From contig NZ_JAJOMA010000017.1 in NCBI RefSeq assembly GCF_021129235.1, positions 102,788 to 166,787 on the forward strand: a stretch of DNA of 64,000 nucleotides, given 5' to 3'. The DNA comes from Kineosporia mesophila. Lineage in GTDB: Bacteria; Actinomycetota; Actinomycetes; Actinomycetales; Kineosporiaceae. Below the pieces are notes generated by a model. It was given only the letters and a program-made list of their open reading frames with translations, was not told the DNA's origin and ran no database searches. Shown here in pieces: positions 7,282-14,695 of this stretch. The position numbers and the translations under genes are program-made. Within the stretch, counting starts at the first letter, position 1, and each line of letters starts with the position of its first letter.

Positions 7282-9494
7282 GCCGGGTCCCGTTGCTTCG
7301 AGGTGGCTTTCACCGCCCAGTAGACCTGCTCGGGTGTGGCGGGCGAGGCCAGTTCCACGCTCGCGCCGGTCGGCCCGAACGCGGCCACGGCCTGGCGCAG
7401 GGCCTCGCGCACGGCGAAGGCCAGCATGAAGGGCGGCTCACCGACAGCCTTCGAGCCGTACACCACGCCGTCCTCGGTGGCCTGCTCGAGGAACCCGACG
7501 TTGAACTCGGCCGGCATCTCGGAGAAGCTCGGGATCTTGTAGGTGCTCGCCCCGGCGGTCAGCAGGCGGCCGGTCGTGTCGTCCCAGCGCAGCTCCTCCA
7601 GCGTGAGCCAGCCCAGGCCCTGCAGGAAACCGCCCTCGACCTGGCCGATGTCGATCAAGGGGGAGATGCTGTCGCCCACGTCGTGCACGATGTCGACGCG
7701 GCGGGTCTCGTAGGCCCCGGTGAAACCGTCGACCTGCGTCTCGGCGACCGCCACCCCGTAGGCGAAGTACTTGAACGGGCTGCCCTTCATCGCCAGGCCG
7801 TTCCAGTAGATGCCCTCGGTGCGGTAATAACCCGCCGCCGACAACTGGATCCGCGCCATGTAGGCGTTGGCGACCCGCTCCTCCCAGGTGGTGCCGCGCA
7901 CGTCGGTGAGCCGCTCGAGGATCTGCTCGCAGGCGTTCTTCACGGCCCCGCCGTTCAGGTCGGTGCCCGAGGACGCCGCGGTGGCCGAGGTGTTGGGCAC
8001 CTTGTCGGTGCGGGTCGGGGCCAGGCGCACCTGCCCGATCGGCAGCCCCAGGGTCGTGGCCGCCACCTGGAGCATCTTGGTGTGCAGGCCCTGCCCCATC
8101 TCGGTGCCGCCGTGGTTGATCAGCACCGAGCCGTCCTTGTACACGTGCACGAGGGCGCCGGCCTGGTTGAAGGCCGTGAAGTTGAACGAGATGCCGAACT
8201 TCACCGGGGTGATCGCCAGGCCCCGCTTGCTGTGCTCGTGCGCGGCGTTCCAGGCGGTGATCTCGGCCTGGCGCCGCGCGAACGAGCTGGTCTCGAGCGC
8301 CTGCTGCCAGGTGCGCCCCAGCCGCTCGGTGTGCCGCACCGGCTGGCCGTAGGGCGTGTCCTGGCCCGGGCGGTAGAAGTTGCGGCGCCGCAGCTCGTCC
8401 GGCTCCAGGCCCAGCTGCGGGGCGCAGCGGCCGAGGATGTCCTCGATCACCAGCATGCCCTGCGGTCCGCCGAATCCCCGGAACGCGGTCTGCGAGGTCT
8501 TGTGGGTCTGCGCGACCCGGCCGGTGACGTGGATGTTCGGGATCCAGTAGGCGTTGTCGACGTGGCACAGGGCCCGGGACAGCACCGGCTCGGACAGGTC
8601 CAGGCTCCAGCCACCGTCGGCCGTGAGGGTCGCCTCCAGGGCCAGCAGGCGTCCGTCGTCGTCGAACCCGACCCGCCAGGACGCGTGGAAACCGTGACGC
8701 TTGCCGGTCATCGCCATGTCTTGCGCGCGGCTGAGCCGGATCCGCACGGGCCGGCCGGTGAGGGTGGCGCCCAGCGCGGCGACGGCGGCCAGACCGTGGG
8801 GCTGCATCTCCTTGCCACCGAAGCCACCACCCATGCGCAGGCACTGCACGGTGACGTCGTGGCTGCGCAGCCCCAGCACGTGCGCCACGATCTCCTGGGT
8901 CTCGGTGGGGTGCTGGGTGCTGGACTGGACGAAAATCTGCTCCGACTCGTCCACCATCGCCAGTGAGCTGTGCGTCTCCAGGTAGAAGTGCTCCTGCCCG
9001 GAGAATTCGAACTCCCCCTCGAACACCCTTTCCGCGGAGTCGAAATCGATGGCGCCCCGGTCCAGCACCAGGGTATTGCCCTGGTAGCTGCCCGCCGCGA
9101 TGGCATCGCGCACCGCGACGATCGCCGGCAGCGGCTCGTAGTCCACCACGACCTCGAGGCTGCCCAGCCGCGCCGCCTCCAGGGTCTCTCCCAGCACCCA
9201 GCAGATCGCCTGGCCGTGGAACATGACCTCACTGGGGAACAACGGCTCGTCGTGCTTGACGCCCGCGTCGTTGACACCGGGCACGTCGTCGACGGTGAGC
9301 ACCCGCACCACCCCGGGAACCCGCGCGGCGCCACTCACGTCCAGATGCGTGATCCGGGCGTGCGCGTGCGAGGAGCGCACCGGGTAGGCGTGCAGGGTTC
9401 CGGCCGTGCGATACACCAGATCATCGGTGTAGAGCGCCTTCCCGGTGACGTGCAGGCGGGCGCTCTCGTGCGGTAGTGGCTTCCCGACGGTCAT
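7269..9494 (-). CDS. xdhB: xanthine dehydrogenase, molybdopterin-binding subunit
   Basis: 741-residue large subunit of a molybdenum hydroxylase. It starts MTVGKPLPHESARLHVTGKA, typical for XdhB. The glycine-rich cofactor loop GGGFGGKEMQPHG and AFRGFGGPQGM are present, as is the C-terminal KAVGEPPFMLAFAVREAL carrying the catalytic Glu that deprotonates the Mo-OH. Oxidises hypoxanthine to xanthine and urate together with the XdhA FeS/FAD subunit. ATGA overlap with xdhA upstream and 13-base overlap with xdhC downstream indicate one operon. Other members of the family act on purine or aldehyde substrates; the neighbouring hpxO favours purines. Confidence 0.94.
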   Translation of the reverse strand: MTVGKPLPHESARLHVTGKALYTDDLVYRTAGTLHAYPVRSSHAHARITHLDVSGAARVPGVVRVLTVDDVPGVNDAGVKHDEPLFPSEVMFHGQAICWVLGETLEAARLGSLEVVVDYEPLPAIVAVRDAIAAGSYQGNTLVLDRGAIDFDSAERVFEGEFEFSGQEHFYLETHSSLAMVDESEQIFVQSSTQHPTETQEIVAHVLGLRSHDVTVQCLRMGGGFGGKEMQPHGLAAVAALGATLTGRPVRIRLSRAQDMAMTGKRHGFHASWRVGFDDDGRLLALEATLTADGGWSLDLSEPVLSRALCHVDNAYWIPNIHVTGRVAQTHKTSQTAFRGFGGPQGMLVIEDILGRCAPQLGLEPDELRRRNFYRPGQDTPYGQPVRHTERLGRTWQQALETSSFARRQAEITAWNAAHEHSKRGLAITPVKFGISFNFTAFNQAGALVHVYKDGSVLINHGGTEMGQGLHTKMLQVAATTLGLPIGQVRLAPTRTDKVPNTSATAASSGTDLNGGAVKNACEQILERLTDVRGTTWEERVANAYMARIQLSAAGYYRTEGIYWNGLAMKGSPFKYFAYGVAVAETQVDGFTGAYETRRVDIVHDVGDSISPLIDIGQVEGGFLQGLGWLTLEELRWDDTTGRLLTAGASTYKIPSFSEMPAEFNVGFLEQATEDGVVYGSKAVGEPPFMLAFAVREALRQAVAAFGPTGASVELASPATPEQVYWAVKATSKQRDPAWTG

Positions 9495-10876
9495 GACATC
9501 TCCATCAGCTGCGCGGAGAACCGGCGCAGCGACTCGCCGAGCATCGCTGCCCGGTAGTCGGCGCTGGCCCGGTGGTCACTCATGGGGGTTCCCTCGGCGC
9601 GCAGCACTTCCGCTGCCGCCTCGACGGTTTCGGAGTTCCAGGGCTGCCCGGCGAGCGCGGCCTCGGTGGCCCGGGCGCGGATCGGGGTGGCGGCCACGCC
9701 GCCCAGGCCGATCCGGGCCGTTCGCACGACGCCGTCGTGCAGGTCGACGGCGATCGCGACGGCGACGCTGGAGATGTCGTCGTACTTGCGTTTGGCGATC
9801 TTGTGGAAGGCGGTGTGGGCGGGCGCGGGTCGCGGGATACGGACGAGGCGGATCAGCTCGCCGGGTCGGCGCACGCTGGTGCGGTAGCCGGTGAAGTACT
9901 CGCTGAGGGGCACCTCGCGCTCGCCGTCGGCCGAGCTCAGCACCAGGGTGGCGTCGAGGGCCAGCAGCGCCGGGGCCAGGTCGCCGATGGGGGACGCGGT
10001 TCCCAGGCTTCCGCCGACGGTGGCCGAATTGCGGATGAGCCGGGAGGCGAACTGGGGAAGGAGCTGGGACAGCAGCGGAACCGCGCCGTCGAGGCGTCGC
10101 TCGATCTCGGACAGGGTGAGGGCGGCACCGATCTCGGCCGACTGCGGCGTGATCCGCCACTGGCGCATCTCGTCCAGGTGGGCGACGGACAGCATCAGGG
10201 TGGGCCGGAATCCCTTGAGGTTGATGTCGACGCCCAGGTCGGTGCTGCCCGCGACGACCGTCACGTCGTCGCGCCCGGCGAGCACGTCGAGGGCGCCGGC
10301 CAGGGTGGCGGGCCGGACGAACGTGTCGGACTCGACCGCCCGGACCACCGGGGGCGCGTGCGTGCACCGGGCCGCGAGCGCGTCGTGGGCCTGGGGTCGG
10401 CCGAGGGCTTCGGCGGCGTCGCGGATCGGGCGGTAACCCGTGCAGCGGCACAGGTTCCCGCTCATGGCGTGCACGTCGAAGTGGTCACCGCGGTCGGGCC
10501 GGTAGTACTCGGCCGCCATGCTGCAGATGAAACCGGGCGTGCAGTAGCCGCACTGCGACCCGCCGCGCTCGGCCATCTCCTGCTGTACCGGATGCAGGTT
10601 CCCCGGGTCGCCGAGGCCCTCGACCGTGCGCACTTCCTGGTCGGCGAGCGTCGCGGAGGGCAGGAGGCAGGCGTTGACGGCCGTCCACTCGGTCGCGGCC
10701 GCGATGCCCGGGCGGGCCAGGAGCACCGCGCAGGCGCCGCACTCCCCTTCGGCGCAGCCTTCCTTGGCCCCGAGCAGGCCGTTGGCGCGCAGAAGATCCA
10801 GGGCGGAGACGTGGGGAGCGGCCCCGTTCAGACCGAGGGGACGCCCGTTGACCTGTGCTGTGGGTGGATTGAGCAT
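9491..10876 (-). CDS. xdhA: xanthine dehydrogenase, fused 2Fe-2S and FAD subunit
   Basis: 461 residues combining two electron-transfer modules. N-terminal plant-type ferredoxin domain: GCAEGECGACAVLL binds the first 2Fe-2S cluster. A helical domain follows: CGYCTPGFICSMA and NLCRCTGYRPI bind the second. A CO-dehydrogenase-type FAD domain (about residue 185 onward) shows VVAGSTDLGVDI and SATVGGSLGTASPIGD. Together with XdhB it passes electrons from the Mo site to NAD. It is the first gene of the operon, divergent from hpxO across 315 bases. Confidence 0.93.
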   Translation of the reverse strand: MLNPPTAQVNGRPLGLNGAAPHVSALDLLRANGLLGAKEGCAEGECGACAVLLARPGIAAATEWTAVNACLLPSATLADQEVRTVEGLGDPGNLHPVQQEMAERGGSQCGYCTPGFICSMAAEYYRPDRGDHFDVHAMSGNLCRCTGYRPIRDAAEALGRPQAHDALAARCTHAPPVVRAVESDTFVRPATLAGALDVLAGRDDVTVVAGSTDLGVDINLKGFRPTLMLSVAHLDEMRQWRITPQSAEIGAALTLSEIERRLDGAVPLLSQLLPQFASRLIRNSATVGGSLGTASPIGDLAPALLALDATLVLSSADGEREVPLSEYFTGYRTSVRRPGELIRLVRIPRPAPAHTAFHKIAKRKYDDISSVAVAIAVDLHDGVVRTARIGLGGVAATPIRARATEAALAGQPWNSETVEAAAEVLRAEGTPMSDHRASADYRAAMLGESLRRFSAQLMEMS

Positions 10877-11191
10877 TCTCCGGCTTCCGGACGCATCGAC
10901 GGGGGGCAGATGACGTGAAGGACGACGTCAGCTCGATGCCCGTGTGCGATACGCCCCCGCACCCAGGCGGTGCCGTGGGTGTGAAGGCGGAGATCCATGG
11001 CGGTCACCGTAGAGCCAATGGTCCCGGACTTTCAAGCTGCGGCATCTTGGGCACGACGGTGTTTCGTGTCGGTAAAATTCCGTAGGCCAATCATTTCCGT
11101 CGCCCGGAGGGGCGGCGGGACCTATGCCCCTGGATTGAGCCGAACGGCCGGTGCGATAAAAACAGGCAGCGGACGCGGGAAAGGGCATCTC
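10877..11191. promoter_or_regulatory. xdhA/hpxO divergent intergenic region
   Basis: 315 bases between two divergent purine-catabolic genes, so it must hold both promoters. TAAAAT at 11073-11078 is a possible -10 for hpxO, but I see no good -35 at the right spacing. GGGAAAGGG just before 11192 is the hpxO ribosome binding site. I see no clear purine riboswitch or long palindrome and no coding signal. Confidence 0.35.
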
Positions 11192-12349
11192 ATGCGAATC
11201 ATCATCATCGGAGCGGGAATCGGCGGTGCCAGTGCGGGCATCGCCCTGCAGCGACTCGGTCACGAGGTCGAGATCTACGAGCAGGTCACGGAGAACAAGC
11301 CGGTCGGGGCGGCGATCTCGGTGTGGTCCAACGGGGTGAAGGCCCTGAATCATCTGGGACTGGGCGCGCAGACCGCGGCCCTGGGCGGGCGGATGGACCA
11401 CATGTCCTACCGGGACGGGCTGACCGGCGAGACGATGTGCCGCTTCCCCCTGGACCCGATCACCGAGCAGATGGGGCAGCGTCCCTACCCGGTGGCGCGG
11501 GCCGATCTTCAGGCGATGCTGATGGATGCCTTCGGCCTGGACCGGATCCGGTTCGGCAGGCGGCTGGAGAGCATCTCCCAGGAGCCGGGGTCGGTCACGG
11601 TGACGTTCGCGGACGGTTCCCGGGCCACAGGCGATCTGCTGATCGGCGCCGACGGGGCGAAATCCCGCACGCGAGCCTACGTTCTGGGCACCGAGCGGGA
11701 GCGCCGGTATGCCGGGTACGTGAACTTCAACGGCCTGGTCGACATCGATACGCAGGTCGGTCCGGCCGATCAGTGGACCACGTATGTGGCCGACGGGCAG
11801 CGGGTCTCGGTGATGCCGATCGCCGGGGGCCGGTTCTACTTCTTCTTCGACGTGCTCGAGCCGCAGGGCCTGGCCTACCGGCGGGCCGACGCCCGCGAGG
11901 TGCTGGCGCAGCATTTCGCCGGCTGGGCGCCCGGGGTGCAGAAGCTGATCGCGAACCTGGACCCGATGACCACGAACCGCGTCGAGGTGTTCGACATCGA
12001 CCCGTTCCACACCTGGGTGAAGGGCCGCGTCGCGCTGCTGGGCGACGCCGCGCACAACACCACCCCGGACATCGGCCAGGGCGGCTGCTCGGCGCTGGAG
12101 GACACGATCATGCTGGAGCGGGTGCTGGCCACCACCACGCTGGGCGTCGAGGACAGCCTGCGGCGCTACCAGGACTCGCGCACGCAGCGGGCGGGTGAGC
12201 TGGTGCTCACGGCCCGGCGCCGGGCCGACGTGACCCACGCCAAGGACCCCGAGGCCACCCGGGCCTGGTACGAGGAGCTGCGCACCGAGGACGGCACGAA
12301 CGTGATCCGGGGCATCGTGGCCAACATGGTCGGCAACCCCCTGGGCTGA
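11192..12349 (+). CDS. hpxO: FAD-dependent urate hydroxylase
   Basis: 385-residue aromatic-ring-hydroxylase-type flavoprotein of the HpxO family, which converts urate to 5-hydroxyisourate with NADH and oxygen. The ATG at 11192 follows a GGGAAAGGG Shine-Dalgarno; the frame is open further upstream but without coding character. N-terminal dinucleotide site MRIIIIGAGIGGASAGIAL, active-site region PVGAAISVWSNGVKALNHLGLG, LLIGADGAKSRTR, and the FAD ribityl site VALLGDAAHNTTPDIGQGGCSALED all fit HpxO rather than a salicylate hydroxylase. Divergent to xdhABC, whose product urate is its substrate. No hydroxyisourate hydrolase or allantoinase gene is in the window. Confidence 0.9.
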   Translation: MRIIIIGAGIGGASAGIALQRLGHEVEIYEQVTENKPVGAAISVWSNGVKALNHLGLGAQTAALGGRMDHMSYRDGLTGETMCRFPLDPITEQMGQRPYPVARADLQAMLMDAFGLDRIRFGRRLESISQEPGSVTVTFADGSRATGDLLIGADGAKSRTRAYVLGTERERRYAGYVNFNGLVDIDTQVGPADQWTTYVADGQRVSVMPIAGGRFYFFFDVLEPQGLAYRRADAREVLAQHFAGWAPGVQKLIANLDPMTTNRVEVFDIDPFHTWVKGRVALLGDAAHNTTPDIGQGGCSALEDTIMLERVLATTTLGVEDSLRRYQDSRTQRAGELVLTARRRADVTHAKDPEATRAWYEELRTEDGTNVIRGIVANMVGNPLG

Positions 12350-12363
12350 CCCCCCGGACCCGG

Positions 12364-12409
12364 TCGTGTTCGGGCAAACTCTCCCCGGGGAGAGTTTGCC
12401 CGAACACGA
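12364..12409. repeat. perfect 46-bp palindrome after hpxO
   Basis: Two 23-base arms with no spacer, centred on CCCCGGGG, between hpxO (ends 12349) and the convergent DUF7455 gene (ends 12439). As RNA it would be a very strong hairpin in both directions, so a bidirectional terminator is likely. Its core, GCAAACTCTCCCC plus its complement, is shared with the palindrome at 48839-48910 (GCAAAGTTTCCCC), so the two belong to one repeat family. Confidence 0.75.
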
Positions 12410-12438
12410 AGGGAGTAGGGCCCAGGAGCCGGAAAGGC

Positions 12439-12744
12439 CTAGGCGGAGGCTCCGGGCTTGGTGTTCTGCTGCAGTACACCTGAGTCGTCGCGGATCACGG
12501 CGCCCTTCTGCACCAGGCTGGCCTCGAGGTTGTGGCCGTGGTGGGCGCAGAACTGCAGGGTGCTGCCACTGGGGAACAGGGCCGTGACGTACGCCTGCGC
12601 ACCACAGGGCACCCGCGGGTTCGCGCTGCCGGAACCCTCGCGGATCGTGGTGGTGGTGGCGTCACAACGGTCGGCCGCCGTCAGGGCCGGGACGGTGTCG
12701 AAGGCAGACGCCGGGGCCTGCATCTCGGGAGCGATGGCGGTCAC
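12439..12744 (-). CDS. DUF7455-type zinc-ribbon-like small protein with insertion
   Basis: 101 residues from GTG 12744, with AGTGAGG 8 bases upstream. The actinobacterial DUF7455 family is usually about 70 residues, with a compact LTAADRCDRCGAQAYV motif and a second half FCAHH. Here LTAADRC and PCGAQAYVTALFPSG are split by about 18 extra residues rich in Thr, Arg, Glu and Ser, while LQFCAHHGHNLEASLV is intact. The expected CxxC knuckle is therefore broken up, although both cysteines and the CxHH-like half remain. Function of the family is unknown; a metal-binding fold is inferred. Confidence 0.8.
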   Translation of the reverse strand: MTAIAPEMQAPASAFDTVPALTAADRCDATTTTIREGSGSANPRVPCGAQAYVTALFPSGSTLQFCAHHGHNLEASLVQKGAVIRDDSGVLQQNTKPGASA

Positions 12745-13063
12745 AGGTAGTACCTCACTTCCTTCGGGTGATCGCGACGTCCGGCCTCAGGTTCGGGGCC
12801 CGGCGTGACGATCACCGTGTCGACACGTGCTGGTCAGCACAGACTGTCACCTTCATCGGCAGGCGCGCTGACCATTGCAGTCGACCATGCCGCCGTTCGT
12901 GGTGCTTGTGCACGTCAATGAGGCGTACTTCACCCGATGGGGCGGAGCGGGCATGTGGTGCACCTCACGGCCCACCCCTCGGTTCCCGATAACGCCGTGG
13001 GTCAGCTAACTTCCAGGGAGTCATTCCTCACCGCGGAGGCCCGTACCCGCGAGAGGACAACCC
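12745..13063. promoter_or_regulatory. divergent intergenic region, DUF7455 gene / FUSC gene
   Basis: 319 bases without a convincing gene. It must hold the promoters of the DUF7455 gene (minus) and the FUSC gene (plus). Short palindromes GTGTCGACAC (about 12819-12828) and GTGCTG-GT-CAGCAC lie next to each other and could be operator sites. GAGAGGA just before 13064 is the FUSC Shine-Dalgarno. Confidence 0.3.
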
Positions 13064-14695
13064 ATGCGTAACCTCGCACCCGCTGCCCTGCGGGGCGGCA
13101 CCGCGCTCACCGTTCCCCTGCTGCTGGGGGTCTGGACCGGCGAGACCACCCTGGCCGTGATCGCGGCCGTCGGCGCGCTGTGGGGCGTGGGGCAGGACGG
13201 CGGTGACCCGTACTGGGCGCGTACCCGGCGGCTGGCCTGGCTGGCCGGGTTCGCGGCCCTCGGGCTGCTGGCCGGTGAGGTCGCGCTGCGCACCGGGGTC
13301 GAGGCGGTGGTCACGGTCACGCTCGTGGCCGCCGGTTTCGTCTCGGGTCTGGTCAGTCCTTATGGACGGGTGGCCTCGGTGGCGGGGATGCACCTCCTCC
13401 TCGGGGCGGTCATCGGCAGCGGCATCCCGGTACCGGGCCCGTGGTGGCACGCACCGCTGGCGCTGCTGTCGGGAACCCTGCTGGTGCTCGTGCTGTCGGC
13501 CTTCCCCTGGCTGTGGGCCCGGTACGAGATCGAGCGCTCCGCCGTGCGGGCTGTCTACGCCACCGCCGCCCGGGCGCTGGAGGCCGCGGGCACCCCGGCC
13601 GCCGAGGACGCCCGCCGCCGGGTGACCGACGCTCTCGACCACGCCCAGACGGTGATGGCCCCGCACCTGGCCCGGGGCAGCCGGTCGGGACCACAGACCC
13701 CCACCGGGCGCCTCGTCCGTGCTTTCCACCTCGCCGTACCGCTGGGCGAGGCGGTGACCACCCTGCTGTGGGAGGGCCGGCCGCTGCCGGAGCTCGTCAC
13801 CAGCGCGCCACTGCGCATGGAGCAGCGGCTCTTCGGGCCCGGCGACCGCGCCGGGGCCCCGACCCCGCGGTTCTCCCCCCGTTCACCCGGTGAGCAGGCC
13901 CTGGCCGGCGTGTGCGTGGCCAGCGGCGCCGGCCCGGTCCAGGACGTGCCGCTGCAGCCCCCGGCCCGGCGCTGGTCGACGCGGGCCGCGCACCTGCGCT
14001 ACGCGGCCCTCCTGGCCCTGTGCGTGCTGATCACGCAGCTGGCGGCCGTGGCCCTGGACGGGCCGCGCGGCTACTGGCTGCCGATGACCGTGGCGTTCGT
14101 CTACAAGCCCGACTTCGGCCCGGTGTTCCGCCGGTCCCTGCACCGCTGCCTGGGCACGGTCGCCGGGGTGGCCGCGATCGGCGCGATCACCCTGGTCACC
14201 GGCGACCGCTACGCCCTGATCGCGGCGGTGGCCGGGTTCGGCGCCGTGATGGCCGTCGGGGTGCGGCAGCACTACGCGATCGCCACCACGGGACTGACCG
14301 GCGTGGTCTTCGTACTGCTCGACATGCTCGGCGACCACCGCGAGCTCTACTGGCCGCGCATCCTCGACACGGCGCTGGCCGCGCTCGTGGTGCTGGCCGT
14401 GCACTTCCTGCTGTGGCCGCGCTCGGCCGCCGACCGGGCCCAGGCCCGCACCGCCGACGCGGTCGCCGCCGCGCAGCGCTACCGCGACCTGGCGCCCGGC
14501 GCCGTCCCGGCGCAGCGTCACGCGCTGCGGCGCGCCGCCTATCAGCACCTCGGCGAGGCCCGCCGGGCCACCGAGGAGGCGCGCCAGGAACCCACCCGGG
14601 GCGGACGTCCGCTCCCCGCCTGGGAGCAGACCATCACCGAGGCCGAGCACCTGTGTGACGAGGTCACTGCACAGACAGTGAAACAGCAGGCCTAG
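13064..14695 (+). CDS. FUSC-family inner membrane protein
   Basis: 543-residue integral membrane protein of the fusaric acid resistance/aromatic acid exporter-like (FUSC) superfamily. Two hydrophobic blocks of several helices, about residues 10-150 and 310-450, are separated by a soluble region about 155-305 containing Arg/Ala-rich helices. The second block has the typical FUSC_2 pattern YWLPMTVAFVYKPDFGPVFRRSLHRCLGTVAG. A soluble tail follows (about 460-543). Good Shine-Dalgarno GAGAGGA before ATG 13064. The 3' end overlaps the convergent GGDEF-EAL gene by 32 bases. Likely effluxes an amphipathic or aromatic compound; the substrate is not indicated. Confidence 0.85.
   Translation: MRNLAPAALRGGTALTVPLLLGVWTGETTLAVIAAVGALWGVGQDGGDPYWARTRRLAWLAGFAALGLLAGEVALRTGVEAVVTVTLVAAGFVSGLVSPYGRVASVAGMHLLLGAVIGSGIPVPGPWWHAPLALLSGTLLVLVLSAFPWLWARYEIERSAVRAVYATAARALEAAGTPAAEDARRRVTDALDHAQTVMAPHLARGSRSGPQTPTGRLVRAFHLAVPLGEAVTTLLWEGRPLPELVTSAPLRMEQRLFGPGDRAGAPTPRFSPRSPGEQALAGVCVASGAGPVQDVPLQPPARRWSTRAAHLRYAALLALCVLITQLAAVALDGPRGYWLPMTVAFVYKPDFGPVFRRSLHRCLGTVAGVAAIGAITLVTGDRYALIAAVAGFGAVMAVGVRQHYAIATTGLTGVVFVLLDMLGDHRELYWPRILDTALAALVVLAVHFLLWPRSAADRAQARTADAVAAAQRYRDLAPGAVPAQRHALRRAAYQHLGEARRATEEARQEPTRGGRPLPAWEQTITEAEHLCDEVTAQTVKQQA

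Noticed and set aside
7293..8966. 557-codon plus-strand frame opposite xdhB
   Set aside because: Antisense shadow; the minus-strand protein has clear molybdenum hydroxylase motifs.
10877..11191. Purine riboswitch between xdhA and hpxO
   Set aside because: No purine-riboswitch junction sequence or paired loops seen.
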